From positions 48,935-112,934 of the forward strand of contig NZ_RQXW01000012.1 in assembly GCF_003957515.1 (NCBI RefSeq): 64,000 nt of DNA, given 5' to 3'. The notes under the pieces were generated by a model. It was not told where the DNA came from, searched no databases, and worked only from the letters and a program-made list of their open reading frames with translations. The position numbers and the translations under genes are program-made. Below, piece after piece: positions 54,129 to 63,535 of this stretch (its first letter is position 1; each line of letters starts with the position of its first letter). The DNA is from Amphritea opalescens. GTDB lineage: Bacteria > Pseudomonadota > Gammaproteobacteria > Pseudomonadales > Balneatricaceae.

Positions 54129-54617
54129 ATGGCACTCCCTGAAATTAAAACGATTTTGTACACCACATCACTGGGCAAACACACTCGCCCGGTCTTTAGG
54201 CAGGCACTCAACCTTGCACAGAACCTGAATGCCCGCATTATCATGCTGCATGTCATTGAGCCGATCGGTGAGTTGGGTCACGCACTGATTCAAAACTATC
54301 TGCCGGAAGAGACCGTCAAAAAGATGCATGACGAAGGTATCGACGAAGTCATGAAACAGATGAAATCACGGATTGAGAAGTTCTGTGAAGAGGAGCTTGG
54401 TTCCCTCGATAAGGTCGTGGATCTCGATATTGAGCATATGATTGTTGAAGGCAACTACACCGACTCTATCCTAAAAACCGCCGCGAGCTGCAAAGCCGAT
54501 ATGATTATCATGGGGTCTGAAAACACCTTTGGTCATCACAGCCAGACCACCCGTCAGGTGATTAAAGGCGCCAAAGTGCCTGTTGTTGCGGTACCTACCG
54601 GCAAAAAATATATCTAA
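54129..54617 (+). CDS. Universal stress protein (UspA family)
   Basis: A 162-residue single-domain Usp. It starts MALPEIKTILYTTSLGKHTR and contains RIIMLHVIEPIGELG near residue 37 and the ATP-loop-like region IIMGSENTFGHHSQTTRQVI near residue 128, close to the Gx2Gx9G(S/T) motif. ATG 54129 lies eight bases after GAGGA and is preferred over TTG 54123. It follows the dehydrogenase gene by 18 bases, so the two are probably cotranscribed. The role may be in respiratory or redox stress; this is inference. Confidence 0.88.
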   Translation: MALPEIKTILYTTSLGKHTRPVFRQALNLAQNLNARIIMLHVIEPIGELGHALIQNYLPEETVKKMHDEGIDEVMKQMKSRIEKFCEEELGSLDKVVDLDIEHMIVEGNYTDSILKTAASCKADMIIMGSENTFGHHSQTTRQVIKGAKVPVVAVPTGKKYI

Positions 54618-54711
54618 TAGGCTAATCTAAGCGCTTTGTCCCAATCACCTTAATATAGGCGAGTGAGACAAGCGCTGTGAGCTATACATATTAAGATAAA
54701 TGGTTACCCTA

Positions 54712-54771
54712 AGCGCTTAACATAAGTGCTTAACATAAATGCATTTACATAGGTGCATTTACATAAGCGCT
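54712..54771. repeat. Short tandem repeat of a 13-14-bp unit
   Basis: AGCGCTTAACATA, AGTGCTTAACATA, AATGCATTTACATA, GGTGCATTTACATA and a final AGCGCT follow one another. The units are diverged. The 300-base gap between the stress protein and the symporter holds no gene; the repeat may carry a promoter or bind a protein, but nothing specific is recognised. Confidence 0.6.
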
Positions 54772-54917
54772 CATATAGATTTACCGCCCTCTCTAAAAGT
54801 CTGCCCCGTGCAGGCTTTTGTCTATTCTGGACAGCAGAAAAACGGCTATTTTCATCGTTATTTCAGTTTAGCCAGTAATAATAGCTCCTCAGATTTTGCA
54901 TTCAATCAGGATAGCCC

Positions 54918-56303
54918 ATGGAAATAACACTCATTATCGCGGTCGCGACCGTCGCTATATTCTCAGTGTTTATCAGCCCCAAAGCGAAAGATAGCGGCGC
55001 GTTTTTTAAAGGGCTATCTCCAGAGGGCAAAGCGCCCGGTCTATTACTGCTGACATTTTCACAGGTCACCACCTGGATCTTTGCGCGTTCATTGTTAAAC
55101 GCGGCGATTTTGGGATTTTACTACGGCGTTTGGGGCACCTTAGCCTATGCGGCTTATTACCTGTCATTCCTCACCGGCGCGAAGATTATTGATTCGGTAC
55201 GTTTTCAACATGGTTTTGACAGTATTCAGGCCTTTCTCATCGACCGCTTCGGCCGCTGGGGCACCCGCTGTTATAACTTTGTCATCGGTGTCCGCTTAGT
55301 CAGCGAAGTGTTTGCCAATATTCTCGTGATCGGTATCTTATTTGGGGTCGCCGGCGGCACCGCCTATACCACCGCAGTGGCGCTGTTTGCCGTGGTCACC
55401 TTGGTGTACTCCATGCTCGGCGGCCTGCATGCCTCACTGCGTACCGATCTATTTCAGATGCTACTCTTTTTGCTGTTACTCGGCGCACTCACCGTTTTAG
55501 TGTTAGCCACCGGCCAGCTCACCAGTGCCGCGATCATGTTTAAAAGCTTCGCTATCAATGATCCCGGTCCTATCTTGATCTTAGTGGCTCTGTTACAGAT
55601 CTGGAGCTATCCGATGCATGACCCGGTGATGATGGATCGAGGATTTATCGCCGACCGCGAAACTACCCGTAAAAGCTTCTATCATGCCGCTTGGATTAGC
55701 TTTGTCTGCATCATGCTCTTCGGTAGCTTCGGTATTATCGCGGGCGCTAATGCAATCGATGGCGAAGTGATGAATGCTACCTTGATGCGTATTCTTGGTG
55801 AAACCCCGATGCTGCTGTTTAACATCACCCTGGTTATCTCCGCGATGTCGACACTGGACAGCACCCTCTCTAGCGCCTCCAAACTGGTCGCCGTTGATAT
55901 GCGCTGGATAGAACCTTCCGTCGTAAACGGCCGTATCACCATGGCGGTCTTTGTGCTGCTCGGCTTACTGTTGGTGTTTTCCGGCAATCAAGATCTATTC
56001 AGTGCGGTGGCCGTGAGCGGTACGGCATCCATGTATCTCGCACCGGTAGTTTTCTTCTCTCTCTGGGGACGGCGCACGGATATTCCTCTGTGGAGCTATC
56101 TGAGCTGTTTTTTCATCTCACTAGCAGGTGCCGCCCTCTACTTTACCGAATCCGCAGGACATACCCAGTTTCTCGGTGAGAGTCATAAATACACCAAACT
56201 GCTGGGGATCTCGATCTCTGTGCTGTTGAGCGGTTGCTTACTCTTCTGGGTAGGTATGCTCAGCCAAAAACATCAGCCGGCATTACGGGAAACAGCCATA
56301 TGA
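54918..56303 (+). CDS. Sodium:solute symporter (SSS) family protein
   Basis: A 461-residue inner membrane protein with about 12-13 membrane segments. Family features include the GLLLLTFSQVTTWIFARSLL helix near residue 40, LVYSMLGGLHASLRTDLFQM near 168 (SSS core GGxxAVxxTDxxQ) and AMSTLDSTLSSASKLVAVD near 314 (the SxxDSxLxxxSxxxxxD motif). It differs from proline, pantothenate or acetate subgroups, so the substrate is unknown. Its stop overlaps the start of a metallophosphoesterase gene (ATGA), indicating a functional pair. Confidence 0.87.
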   Translation: MEITLIIAVATVAIFSVFISPKAKDSGAFFKGLSPEGKAPGLLLLTFSQVTTWIFARSLLNAAILGFYYGVWGTLAYAAYYLSFLTGAKIIDSVRFQHGFDSIQAFLIDRFGRWGTRCYNFVIGVRLVSEVFANILVIGILFGVAGGTAYTTAVALFAVVTLVYSMLGGLHASLRTDLFQMLLFLLLLGALTVLVLATGQLTSAAIMFKSFAINDPGPILILVALLQIWSYPMHDPVMMDRGFIADRETTRKSFYHAAWISFVCIMLFGSFGIIAGANAIDGEVMNATLMRILGETPMLLFNITLVISAMSTLDSTLSSASKLVAVDMRWIEPSVVNGRITMAVFVLLGLLLVFSGNQDLFSAVAVSGTASMYLAPVVFFSLWGRRTDIPLWSYLSCFFISLAGAALYFTESAGHTQFLGESHKYTKLLGISISVLLSGCLLFWVGMLSQKHQPALRETAI

Positions 56304-57142
56304 CCACCTTCAAACCGGATGAAACCGCCCCTCTATTAATATTTGGCGGCCCTTATAGCAATCTACAGGCTACCCAAGCTATCCAGCAGGTTGCCGAACA
56401 ACAAGGGATAACGCCGAGTAATATCATCTGCACCGGCGACCTAGTGGCCTATTGTGCCCAGCCCGATGAGACGGTGAATCTACTCCGAGAGTGGGGCATC
56501 CATATTATCGCCGGTAACTGTGAAGAATCTGTCGGCCAAGGTGCTAAGGATTGTGGCTGTGGTTTTACCGAAGGTAGCTCCTGTGATCTCCTCTCTGCCC
56601 AGTGGTATAACTTTACCCTGCCTAGGGTCAGTGACGCTAATAAAGCTTGGATGCGGCAGCTTCCAGAGCAAAGCTGTTTTACCTATGGCAAACAGCGTTT
56701 CACCGTGATTCATGGTGGCCTAGACACTAATAATCAATTTCTCTTCGCCTCAGATTCAGAGGTTGAGAAGCAACAACAGCTAGCCCAATCGAATAGTGAC
56801 ATCATTATTTCGGGACACAGCGGCATCCCCTTTGGGCAACACATAGCTAACGGCTACTGGCTAAACGCCGGCGTTATCGGTATGCCCGCGAATGATGGCA
56901 CAGCGCAAACCTGGTATATGCTGATCACGCCAGAGGATGATCAACTGGTCTGTCGTTGGCAGCGTTTAACCTATGACTATTCAACAACAGTGGAACAGAT
57001 GACCGCTGCTGGCCTGAATAACGGTTATAAGCAAGCAGTGGCTACGGGATTATGGCCCAGCCTAGATGTTTTACCGACACAGGAAAAAACACTGACCGGC
57101 CGCATGTTGTCATTACCGGAGATTATTATTCCCCTCGCTTAA
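56300..57142 (+). CDS. Variant metallophosphoesterase-fold protein coupled to symporter
   Basis: A 280-residue calcineurin-like phosphoesterase-fold protein. The usual first motif SDIHGN is replaced by FGGPYSN, so the Asp and His ligands are missing. CTGDLVAYC (GD kept), AGNCEE (GNxx with Cys for His) and VIHGG follow, but the last motif, GHTH in the family, reads GHSG. A cysteine-rich insert KDCGCGFTEGSSCD lies near residue 88. I believe this FGGPYSN/DCGCGF variant is a recurring subfamily, which argues against decay. ATG 56300 overlaps the symporter stop; a frame extension to 56234 is rejected. Activity and substrate are unknown. Confidence 0.75.
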   Translation: MTTFKPDETAPLLIFGGPYSNLQATQAIQQVAEQQGITPSNIICTGDLVAYCAQPDETVNLLREWGIHIIAGNCEESVGQGAKDCGCGFTEGSSCDLLSAQWYNFTLPRVSDANKAWMRQLPEQSCFTYGKQRFTVIHGGLDTNNQFLFASDSEVEKQQQLAQSNSDIIISGHSGIPFGQHIANGYWLNAGVIGMPANDGTAQTWYMLITPEDDQLVCRWQRLTYDYSTTVEQMTAAGLNNGYKQAVATGLWPSLDVLPTQEKTLTGRMLSLPEIIIPLA

Positions 57143-57229
57143 CTCAGGCCTGCTCTTCCCGCAACAAGCCTCAGCCTCAACAGATGTGCGACGCTATTTA
57201 AGGTTTCTTAAATCGCTTATACTGCACCG

Positions 57230-57835
57230 ATGCGAATACTCTGGATTATCATTTTTATGGCCACGCTCCTGTGGTCGGCGATTCACCCACAGGATCAGTT
57301 CACCTGGTTTCTTGAGGTGGCACCGGCATTGATCGGTGTCGTCGTCTTAGCGATAACCTTAAAAACTCATCCGCTGACGCCTTTGCTCTATGCGTTAATT
57401 CTGATCCACAGCATCATTCTGATGGTCGGTGGTCACTATACCTATGCCGAAGTCCCCCTGTTTGATCAAATATCTGAGATTTTCGGCTGGCAACGTAATA
57501 ACTATGACAAAATAGGCCACCTAGCCCAAGGATTTGTACCGGCGATCATTGGCCGTGAAGTGTTACTACGTGCGCAAGCGATTAATGGTCGACGCTGGCT
57601 ACATTTTTTAACGGTCTGCTTTTGCCTTGCATTCAGCGCGTTATACGAACTTATTGAGTGGGGCGTAGCGGTATTGACGGGGGAATCCGCCGAGGCTTTT
57701 CTCGGTACTCAGGGTTACATCTGGGATACTCAGTCCGATATGTTACTCGCCCTCATCGGCGCCTGTGCCGCACTACTGTGCTTGAGTCGTTGGCATGACC
57801 GTCAGCTACATCAGATGCACATCCAAACCTTATAA
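57230..57835 (+). CDS. DUF2238 family inner membrane protein (YjdF-like)
   Basis: A 201-residue protein with five to six membrane segments. The segments GGHYTYAEVPLFDQISEIFG near residue 67, YDKIGHLAQGFVPAIIGREV near 90, SALYELIEWGVAVLTGESAE near 136 and GYIWDTQSDMLLALIGA near 162 are the family's conserved motifs (Y..HxxHF..G and DxxxDM). The biochemical function is unknown. A short gap of 15 bases separates it from selU. Confidence 0.88.
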   Translation: MRILWIIIFMATLLWSAIHPQDQFTWFLEVAPALIGVVVLAITLKTHPLTPLLYALILIHSIILMVGGHYTYAEVPLFDQISEIFGWQRNNYDKIGHLAQGFVPAIIGREVLLRAQAINGRRWLHFLTVCFCLAFSALYELIEWGVAVLTGESAEAFLGTQGYIWDTQSDMLLALIGACAALLCLSRWHDRQLHQMHIQTL

Positions 57836-57850
57836 CATCAGATAACGATA

Positions 57851-58948
57851 ATGCGCGAAGATACCGATAATTACCGCCAGCTGTTTCTAAATGACACCCC
57901 GATGATCGATCTACGGGCGCCGATTGAGTTCGCTCAGGGGGCTTTTCCTAACACTATCAGCCTACCGCTGATGACCGATGACGAGCGGGCCAAAGTTGGC
58001 ACCTGCTATAAGCAGAAAGGTCAGCAAGCGGCTATCAAACTAGGGCACGAACTGGTCTGTGGTGAGATAAAGGCAGCCCGCATGGAACGCTGGCTATCTT
58101 TTTGTCGCAATAATCCCGAAGGGTATATCTACTGTTTTCGCGGCGGGCTTCGCTCTCATACTACACAGCAATGGCTTAAAGAGGCCGGTGTGAACTATCC
58201 ACTGATCCTAGGCGGTTACAAAGCCCTACGTCATACCCTACTAGAGGTGTTGAGTGACGTGTCCAAGCAACTACCCTTCTATATCGTCGGTGGTAAAACG
58301 GGCTCGGCCAAAACTCTGATGGTCAACACCCTCGCCAACGCGGTGGACCTTGAAGGCGCAGCGCATCATCGTGGTTCCAGCTTTGGTAGCTTTGTTAACC
58401 CCCAAAGTACCCAGATAAACTTTGAGAACACCACTGCGATTCAGATACTCAAAAATCAACACGCGGGTTGCTCACAGCTTGTATTTGAAGATGAAGGAAG
58501 GAATATCGGTAGCGTTGACCTACCTAAACCACTCTATCAAAAGATGCTGACCTCTCCGGTTGCGGTGATTGAAGACCCCTTTGAGATTCGACTGCAACGG
58601 CTTCTACAAGAATATGTGATCAACATGGTCGATGACTATACCCGCGTGCATGGCGAGGAACAGGGACACATCCTCTGCGAAGAGTATCTACTCTCGGGGC
58701 TGGATAAAATCCGTAAACGGCTGGGTAATGAACGCTGGCAAGTGCTTCGGCAAACGATGCAAAACGCGATTAAGCAGCACCAAGCGGGTGCGGGATTTGA
58801 TGCCCACCTCAACTGGCTGACCCCTCTACTCGAGTGGTATTACGATCCCATGTATGAGTATCAGTTAAGCCTAAAAGCCGATCGAATTGTCTATCGAGGT
58901 AACTGGCAGGAATGCCATGATTACTTACTGCATCAATCTTCTAAGTAG
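57851..58948 (+). CDS. selU: tRNA 2-selenouridine synthase
   Basis: A 365-residue enzyme (SelU/MnmH/YbbB) that replaces sulfur by selenium at the wobble 2-thiouridine of tRNA, via a geranylated intermediate. The N-terminal rhodanese domain has the catalytic cysteine in YCFRGGLRSHTTQQWL near residue 94, and the C-terminal P-loop reads VGGKTGSAKTLMVNTL near residue 142. Length and motif order match E. coli YbbB (364). It implies that selenophosphate synthetase (SelD) is encoded elsewhere. The upstream gene is a DUF2238 protein; no functional link is known. Confidence 0.94.
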   Translation: MREDTDNYRQLFLNDTPMIDLRAPIEFAQGAFPNTISLPLMTDDERAKVGTCYKQKGQQAAIKLGHELVCGEIKAARMERWLSFCRNNPEGYIYCFRGGLRSHTTQQWLKEAGVNYPLILGGYKALRHTLLEVLSDVSKQLPFYIVGGKTGSAKTLMVNTLANAVDLEGAAHHRGSSFGSFVNPQSTQINFENTTAIQILKNQHAGCSQLVFEDEGRNIGSVDLPKPLYQKMLTSPVAVIEDPFEIRLQRLLQEYVINMVDDYTRVHGEEQGHILCEEYLLSGLDKIRKRLGNERWQVLRQTMQNAIKQHQAGAGFDAHLNWLTPLLEWYYDPMYEYQLSLKADRIVYRGNWQECHDYLLHQSSK

Positions 58949-59028
58949 GCTTAAAGCACATACCTAGCGTCGCAGCTTGCACCAAGGGCTCAGCTGACCT
59001 ATTTTTGGGCCGGTGCCACCTTGAAGTT

Positions 59029-59055
59029 TTATCGCGACGAGGCGTCGCTCGCTAC
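59029..59055. repeat. Isolated copy of the RAYT-array REP
   Basis: ATCGCGACGAGGCGTCGCTC followed by GCTAC is the reverse complement of the first palindrome of the arrays at 16.4-20 kb, here as a single copy 40 kb away. A different palindrome, GTAGGAGCGGCATCCTGCCG, is at about 59154-59173. The 378-base gap between selU and the porin has no gene. Confidence 0.85.
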
Positions 59056-59235
59056 TCCATGGGATAAGAGCTTGTGAAGTGGATACTGTCGCGAAAACTT
59101 ATGATTGGCACCCAGAATGTATCTAGCACCAAGTATAAACCACAGGTAGGAGCGGCATCCTGCCGCGAATATGTGACGGTTCATCACAATATAGAAGCAA
59201 CCCTTAATATAAGAACACCAACTTTCTGCTAAACG

Positions 59236-59262
59236 AAAAAAGACCGGTGTTTAGACCGGCCT
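59236..59262 (-). terminator. Terminator downstream of the porin gene
   Basis: On the minus strand GGCCGGT and ACCGGTC pair (one G-U) around the loop CTAAAC, followed by six T residues. It is about 65 bases beyond the porin stop codon. Confidence 0.8.
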
Positions 59263-59326
59263 CAAAAATCTATCCAAAGCTCGAAGGGGTGAACTAAGGA
59301 CAGACCCTATTTTTGTACTTTTTACA

Positions 59327-60274
59327 TTAGAACTTAATACGCATACCCATCAACATGTCCAGATCAAGGTCTTTGCCATCTTCATCTATATCAGAGACTT
59401 CAGCAAAAAGGCTGACATTTTTCTGAGTCGGGAATTTATAGGTCACGTTGGCATATACCTGAGTGACGTCCGTGGATGAATCGAGTTCCTGTTGAGTTAC
59501 ACCAACACCAACACTGGTAGTGTCCGTCGCCTCAAACTTAGCCATCAGGTTGTAGATATCCAGATCTTCAGTACCGGTATCGGTCGTACTGTAATCGGCA
59601 CCTAGCTCAACGCTACCCAGATCAACTGCCGCACTCAGACCCCAAGAGTCCAAGGAATCAGAAGAAGGGGTCTTTTTATAGGTCTGATAAGCCGCCGCCA
59701 GTTCAACACCACCGAGCTCAGTTGCCACAAACAGATCATAAGAAGAACCATTTTCAGAACCTTCACCCTCAGCTTTCAACTCGGTCGATGCAACCAGCGT
59801 AAAGTTATCTGTTGAAGCATCAAAACGGATAACGTCATCGCCGTCGGTCGCAATTTCGTCGAATGCATCTTCCGCTTCATAATGTTCATAAGCACCTTCT
59901 ACACCAAACTCATCGGTCGCGTAGTTCTGCTTACCGGCGGCAACAGCAAAACCCCCAAAATCGATACCGATGTATGCTTCTTCCAGCTGACTACCGTTAT
60001 AATCAGACTTGTCTTCAGCAGCATTCTTAAAACCGAAATCTAACTGGCCGAAAGCTTTCATGCCACTGCCAAGGTCGTATATAACAGAGTTCTTTAACTC
60101 TAGGTCATCAAACTCAATTTCAGCATCTTTAGTTTGAGACGCGTTATCACGCAGCTGAACCTGAAGGTCACCTTTAAGTTTATAAGTCAGGCCTTTGCCT
60201 TCATAGATTGTTGCAGCATTTACAGCACCGGCAGATGTCGCAGCGATTGCAGCAACCAAGATCAGCTTTTTCAT
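59327..60274 (-). CDS. Gram-negative general porin (Porin_4 / OmpC-like)
   Basis: A 315-residue outer membrane protein with a signal peptide MKKLILVAAIAATSAGAVNA. The mature sequence starts ATIYEGKGLTYKLKGDLQVQ and shows alternating beta-strands, with GFAVAAGKQNYATDEFGVEG (the loop 3 region) near residue 110 and LGADYSTTDT near 210. It ends with a phenylalanine (MRIKF), the usual outer membrane signal. It is acidic, with many Asp/Glu in the loops, as in marine porins. It is preceded by GGAGATATAA. Substrate specificity is unknown. Confidence 0.92.
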   Translation of the reverse strand: MKKLILVAAIAATSAGAVNAATIYEGKGLTYKLKGDLQVQLRDNASQTKDAEIEFDDLELKNSVIYDLGSGMKAFGQLDFGFKNAAEDKSDYNGSQLEEAYIGIDFGGFAVAAGKQNYATDEFGVEGAYEHYEAEDAFDEIATDGDDVIRFDASTDNFTLVASTELKAEGEGSENGSSYDLFVATELGGVELAAAYQTYKKTPSSDSLDSWGLSAAVDLGSVELGADYSTTDTGTEDLDIYNLMAKFEATDTTSVGVGVTQQELDSSTDVTQVYANVTYKFPTQKNVSLFAEVSDIDEDGKDLDLDMLMGMRIKF

Positions 60275-60364
60275 TTATATCTCCAAGTTATCAAAGGTAA
60301 AACATTAATTAAAATAAAAAAATATAATTAAAATCATCAAACACTTAAGACCAATTCAAATAAA

Positions 60365-61027
60365 TCACTTACCATCAAGCCATACTTTGAATTTCGCACG
60401 AGTTTCTAGATCAGCATTTAAATACCAGTATCGAAGTAATGTTTCAGGCAAATTAATTGAATCTACTTCATTAGCATTCTGTTTTAACATTGGCGTATTA
60501 GGCTCTGCTGTAGAAGAGAACCCTACCAACGTCATACTCTTCTTCATTGATACTGGCGTATCTGATTCATTTAATGTTCTGAGTTCTTGCTCATAATTAC
60601 GATTGATCTGAAAGCCCTCTTTAATAAGAGGTTGTGACAAGTATTGTATTTTCGTACCTGCGTTATCACTCAGTAACCAAGCACCACCTAGGTTGAACTC
60701 ACGGAACTGAGATAGCTTCTTAATTTCAGGAGCAGACAAGTGGACAGCTGTATCTTCGGCATTAAAAACAATCACATGAGCATCAGTCGTTTCAATTTCT
60801 GAACCACCGGATGCTTTCACTTCGGTAGAATACTGAACAAGAATCTGATTTTTACCATTTGGTAGTATCATTGTATCTGTGTTCTCAAAAAAGGAATCAT
60901 TTACAATTTCAGAGCCATTAACGGCGATCAGCATAATGTCAGAACCAACAGAAAACTTTACCTCTGCCATCGCTGAAGACGAAAACAAAAAAACAATTAA
61001 AGAAAATATATTTGAACCAAATCGCAT
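60365..61027 (-). CDS. DUF2057 (YccT-like) secreted protein
   Basis: A 220-residue protein with a signal peptide (SLIVFLFSSSAMAEVKF, cleavage near residue 21). The mature part matches the YccT/DUF2057 pattern: VNGSEI and LPNGKNQILVQYSTEV near residue 55, and the C-terminal LLRYWYLNADLETRAKFKVW. It is located 90 bases upstream of the porin gene on the same strand. Function is unknown in any member, although E. coli YccT has been tied to curli secretion; here it is simply a periplasmic or exported protein. Confidence 0.85.
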   Translation of the reverse strand: MRFGSNIFSLIVFLFSSSAMAEVKFSVGSDIMLIAVNGSEIVNDSFFENTDTMILPNGKNQILVQYSTEVKASGGSEIETTDAHVIVFNAEDTAVHLSAPEIKKLSQFREFNLGGAWLLSDNAGTKIQYLSQPLIKEGFQINRNYEQELRTLNESDTPVSMKKSMTLVGFSSTAEPNTPMLKQNANEVDSINLPETLLRYWYLNADLETRAKFKVWLDGK

Positions 61028-61192
61028 AACGAATGCCTTATTAACTTATTGCATTAAATTCATTGGCAGCGATAATAGCGATCATTTATGACGGTACAGT
61101 TACTACTTTATTAAAAACAAAATACAGTTAATAAAAACAACCTATTCATCACAACCAAAATATTAATAATCAAAAAAAATAATTACAGACAT

Positions 61193-61219
61193 AAAAAAAG
61201 GGCGATCAAAGATCGCCCT
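61193..61219 (-). terminator. Terminator of the phytase-like gene
   Basis: On the minus strand GGGCGATC/GATCGCCC form an 8-base-pair stem around TTT, followed by seven T residues, 22 bases after the stop codon of the gene at 61241-63412. Confidence 0.92.
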
Positions 61220-61240
61220 CTTAGCTGTTACTTTTTATAC

Positions 61241-63412
61241 TTACATTTTACCGATAGAGAAAAACAGTGTTTCTCCGGAGCTATCATCAACACCATCATT
61301 ATCTGTAACGGTATAGCCATTGCCTGCAGCATCAATGGTGAAACCCTCGACCTTATCCTGAACATAACCGTTCAGAGACTTCAAATCAGGTAAGAAATCA
61401 TGCACTAGCACTTTCTTAACCACCGGCAAAGCCGAACCAATCGCCGCAGGTTTTAATTGATCGATAGAGACACTATAGAGACGTTTAACAACCGCGGACT
61501 CACCCAGCTGATTATCCCGCTCAATGATGTACACCTGATCACCATGACTCACGATCTCTGATAGACCGACCCAACCTGAATCAGCATGTTCAAGCGGATA
61601 CCTAACAGCCCCCCAGATGTTTGTTACTAGGTTATAGGCTAATAACTTCGTCTGATCTTGGGGGTCATCCTTCCACGGTTTTTGAATCGCCACCCACAGC
61701 GTATCGCCTATCAACGTAATACCTTCAGCACCAAACTTGAGCTCATGGGCCAATAACGTTTTAGGGAAATCAATGGTACGATCAATCTCTCCATTATTAT
61801 TGACGTGATGAATAGCATGCGGGATATCTTTTGAGGTTTTACCTTCTGATGCGAGCCAGAAGCCCCCTTTTCCATCAACAGTGATACCTTCTAAATCCAG
61901 TTTCATGGCCGCTTTACCCTCACGTAAAACCGGCATCGCCGACGTGATTTTGGCAGGTGTCTGATTGGCATCGATACTGAAAATAGTCGGTTGATTAGCA
62001 TAGAAGCTATCGTTCACCGCATAGAGCATACCCGGCTTAGTAGGGTCCGCTGTTAGACCGGACAGTGCCCCCCAACCAATCGGTGTACCATCATTCGTCC
62101 GTGACGACATTATCTGTGGATAAACGGCAGGGGTATCCGAAAAGTTGTACAACATCACATGTGCACGCGGGCCTTTATCTTCGATCAGATCTTTCTCGTT
62201 GGCGCTCACCAGCAGGTTACGTTGTGGAATCACCACGGCAGACTCAGGCGCGATACCTGAAGGCAACAACTGGACGAACTCTGGATCTTTACCCGTATCT
62301 CGATAAACTCCGATGGCAGAGCCCCGCTCAGAAAGAATAAAGATGTAGGTTTGGCCATTAAACTGCCCCACCGCTACACCTTCCGGCTCACTCCCTTTTT
62401 TACCCGAACGTTTCTCAGGGTAGTGACCCGCTAAAATAACTTCCTGTTCGAAGGACGTACCGGACTCAAACAATACCCGACCATCTTTATGGAAAATGGT
62501 AAAACCTCGAGCACCACCATTCATATCGCCTTCATTGGCAATCACAAAGCGATTATCATCAATCCATTTAACGGAATCAGGTTCCCGCAAGCGCGTTTGG
62601 CTACCGCTGAAATCTAACTTCTTATCTTTCTTAATATCGATACCTTGTAGCTCTACACTGCCGGCAGAGAAATGGTTCAACACCTTGCCACTGGCCGCAT
62701 CGATAATCGCTAAATGATTATTTTCTTGAAGAGTAACGACAATCTCATTACGGCTATTGAAGTCAACAAACTCGGGCTCAGGATCGATCGCACCAATCTC
62801 CGCTAGACCGGTCATATCAACTTTCATCAACTGACCACACTGAGGCTGGCCATCTTTTACCGGTATGATTGTCACCCAACCCGCTGGAAACTGTGGCAGC
62901 TCACCACCATTGAGGTCTTCATCCCGTTCATTCTCGATGGCTACAGCCACATAACGGCCATCTTTAGATACTGCCACTGAATCAGGCTGTCCACCTAGGT
63001 CACAACGCGCTAACTCTTTACGAGTTTGTAAATCCAACGCCATCAAATAACCCGAGGGTTTGGTATAGCTCTCGGAGGTATTAACCCCAGCAAACACGGT
63101 TGCTGCGCCAATAGCCACCGAAGTTGGTTCCCCATCCAGTTTAACAATACCGCCTGCCACAGGTTTATGAGGATTCGTGATATCGACAAAGCCCAATGCT
63201 TCAAAAGGGCTGTCAGAATAAACTAAGGTATTACCATCTTCACTGGCAGCAATAATCTCAGGAGAGGTTTCCTGATTCAGCTCAGTCCCTTCTGGCAAAT
63301 TATGAATGGCACCAAAGCTAGCAATACGGTTAAAAGAATTCGCTTGAACTACCGTAGCTGATGCGGCAATAGACAAAACCAAAAGTGACTTTTTGAAGCA
63401 GCTGACAGGCAT
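61241..63412 (-). CDS. Secreted beta-propeller / phytase-like esterase domain protein
   Basis: A 723-residue exported protein. A signal peptide (LLVLSIAASATVVQA, cleavage near residue 25) is followed by a propeller-like module (SPEIIAASEDGNTLVYSDSP near 49, GGQPDSVAVSKDGRYVAVAI near 138, QTRLREPDSVKWIDDNRFVI near 272). The C-terminal third is the 'esterase-like activity of phytase' domain (GWGALSGLTADPTKPGMLYA near 449, MKLDLEGITVDGKGGFWLAS near 503, DKVEGFTIDAAGNGYTVTDN near 689). The substrate is likely an organophosphate or ester, unproven. A transcription start lies in repeat-rich DNA to the right. Confidence 0.82.
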   Translation of the reverse strand: MPVSCFKKSLLVLSIAASATVVQANSFNRIASFGAIHNLPEGTELNQETSPEIIAASEDGNTLVYSDSPFEALGFVDITNPHKPVAGGIVKLDGEPTSVAIGAATVFAGVNTSESYTKPSGYLMALDLQTRKELARCDLGGQPDSVAVSKDGRYVAVAIENERDEDLNGGELPQFPAGWVTIIPVKDGQPQCGQLMKVDMTGLAEIGAIDPEPEFVDFNSRNEIVVTLQENNHLAIIDAASGKVLNHFSAGSVELQGIDIKKDKKLDFSGSQTRLREPDSVKWIDDNRFVIANEGDMNGGARGFTIFHKDGRVLFESGTSFEQEVILAGHYPEKRSGKKGSEPEGVAVGQFNGQTYIFILSERGSAIGVYRDTGKDPEFVQLLPSGIAPESAVVIPQRNLLVSANEKDLIEDKGPRAHVMLYNFSDTPAVYPQIMSSRTNDGTPIGWGALSGLTADPTKPGMLYAVNDSFYANQPTIFSIDANQTPAKITSAMPVLREGKAAMKLDLEGITVDGKGGFWLASEGKTSKDIPHAIHHVNNNGEIDRTIDFPKTLLAHELKFGAEGITLIGDTLWVAIQKPWKDDPQDQTKLLAYNLVTNIWGAVRYPLEHADSGWVGLSEIVSHGDQVYIIERDNQLGESAVVKRLYSVSIDQLKPAAIGSALPVVKKVLVHDFLPDLKSLNGYVQDKVEGFTIDAAGNGYTVTDNDGVDDSSGETLFFSIGKM

Positions 63413-63535
63413 AACAGGTCTCCGAGATTAATTTTACGACCCGAGGATGGTATAGCGGATAAATGACAGAAAGGTGACGATGCGATGACGAATAAAAGTC
63501 CAAGGCTAGAATTTCTTCCGATGAGGAACAGCGCG

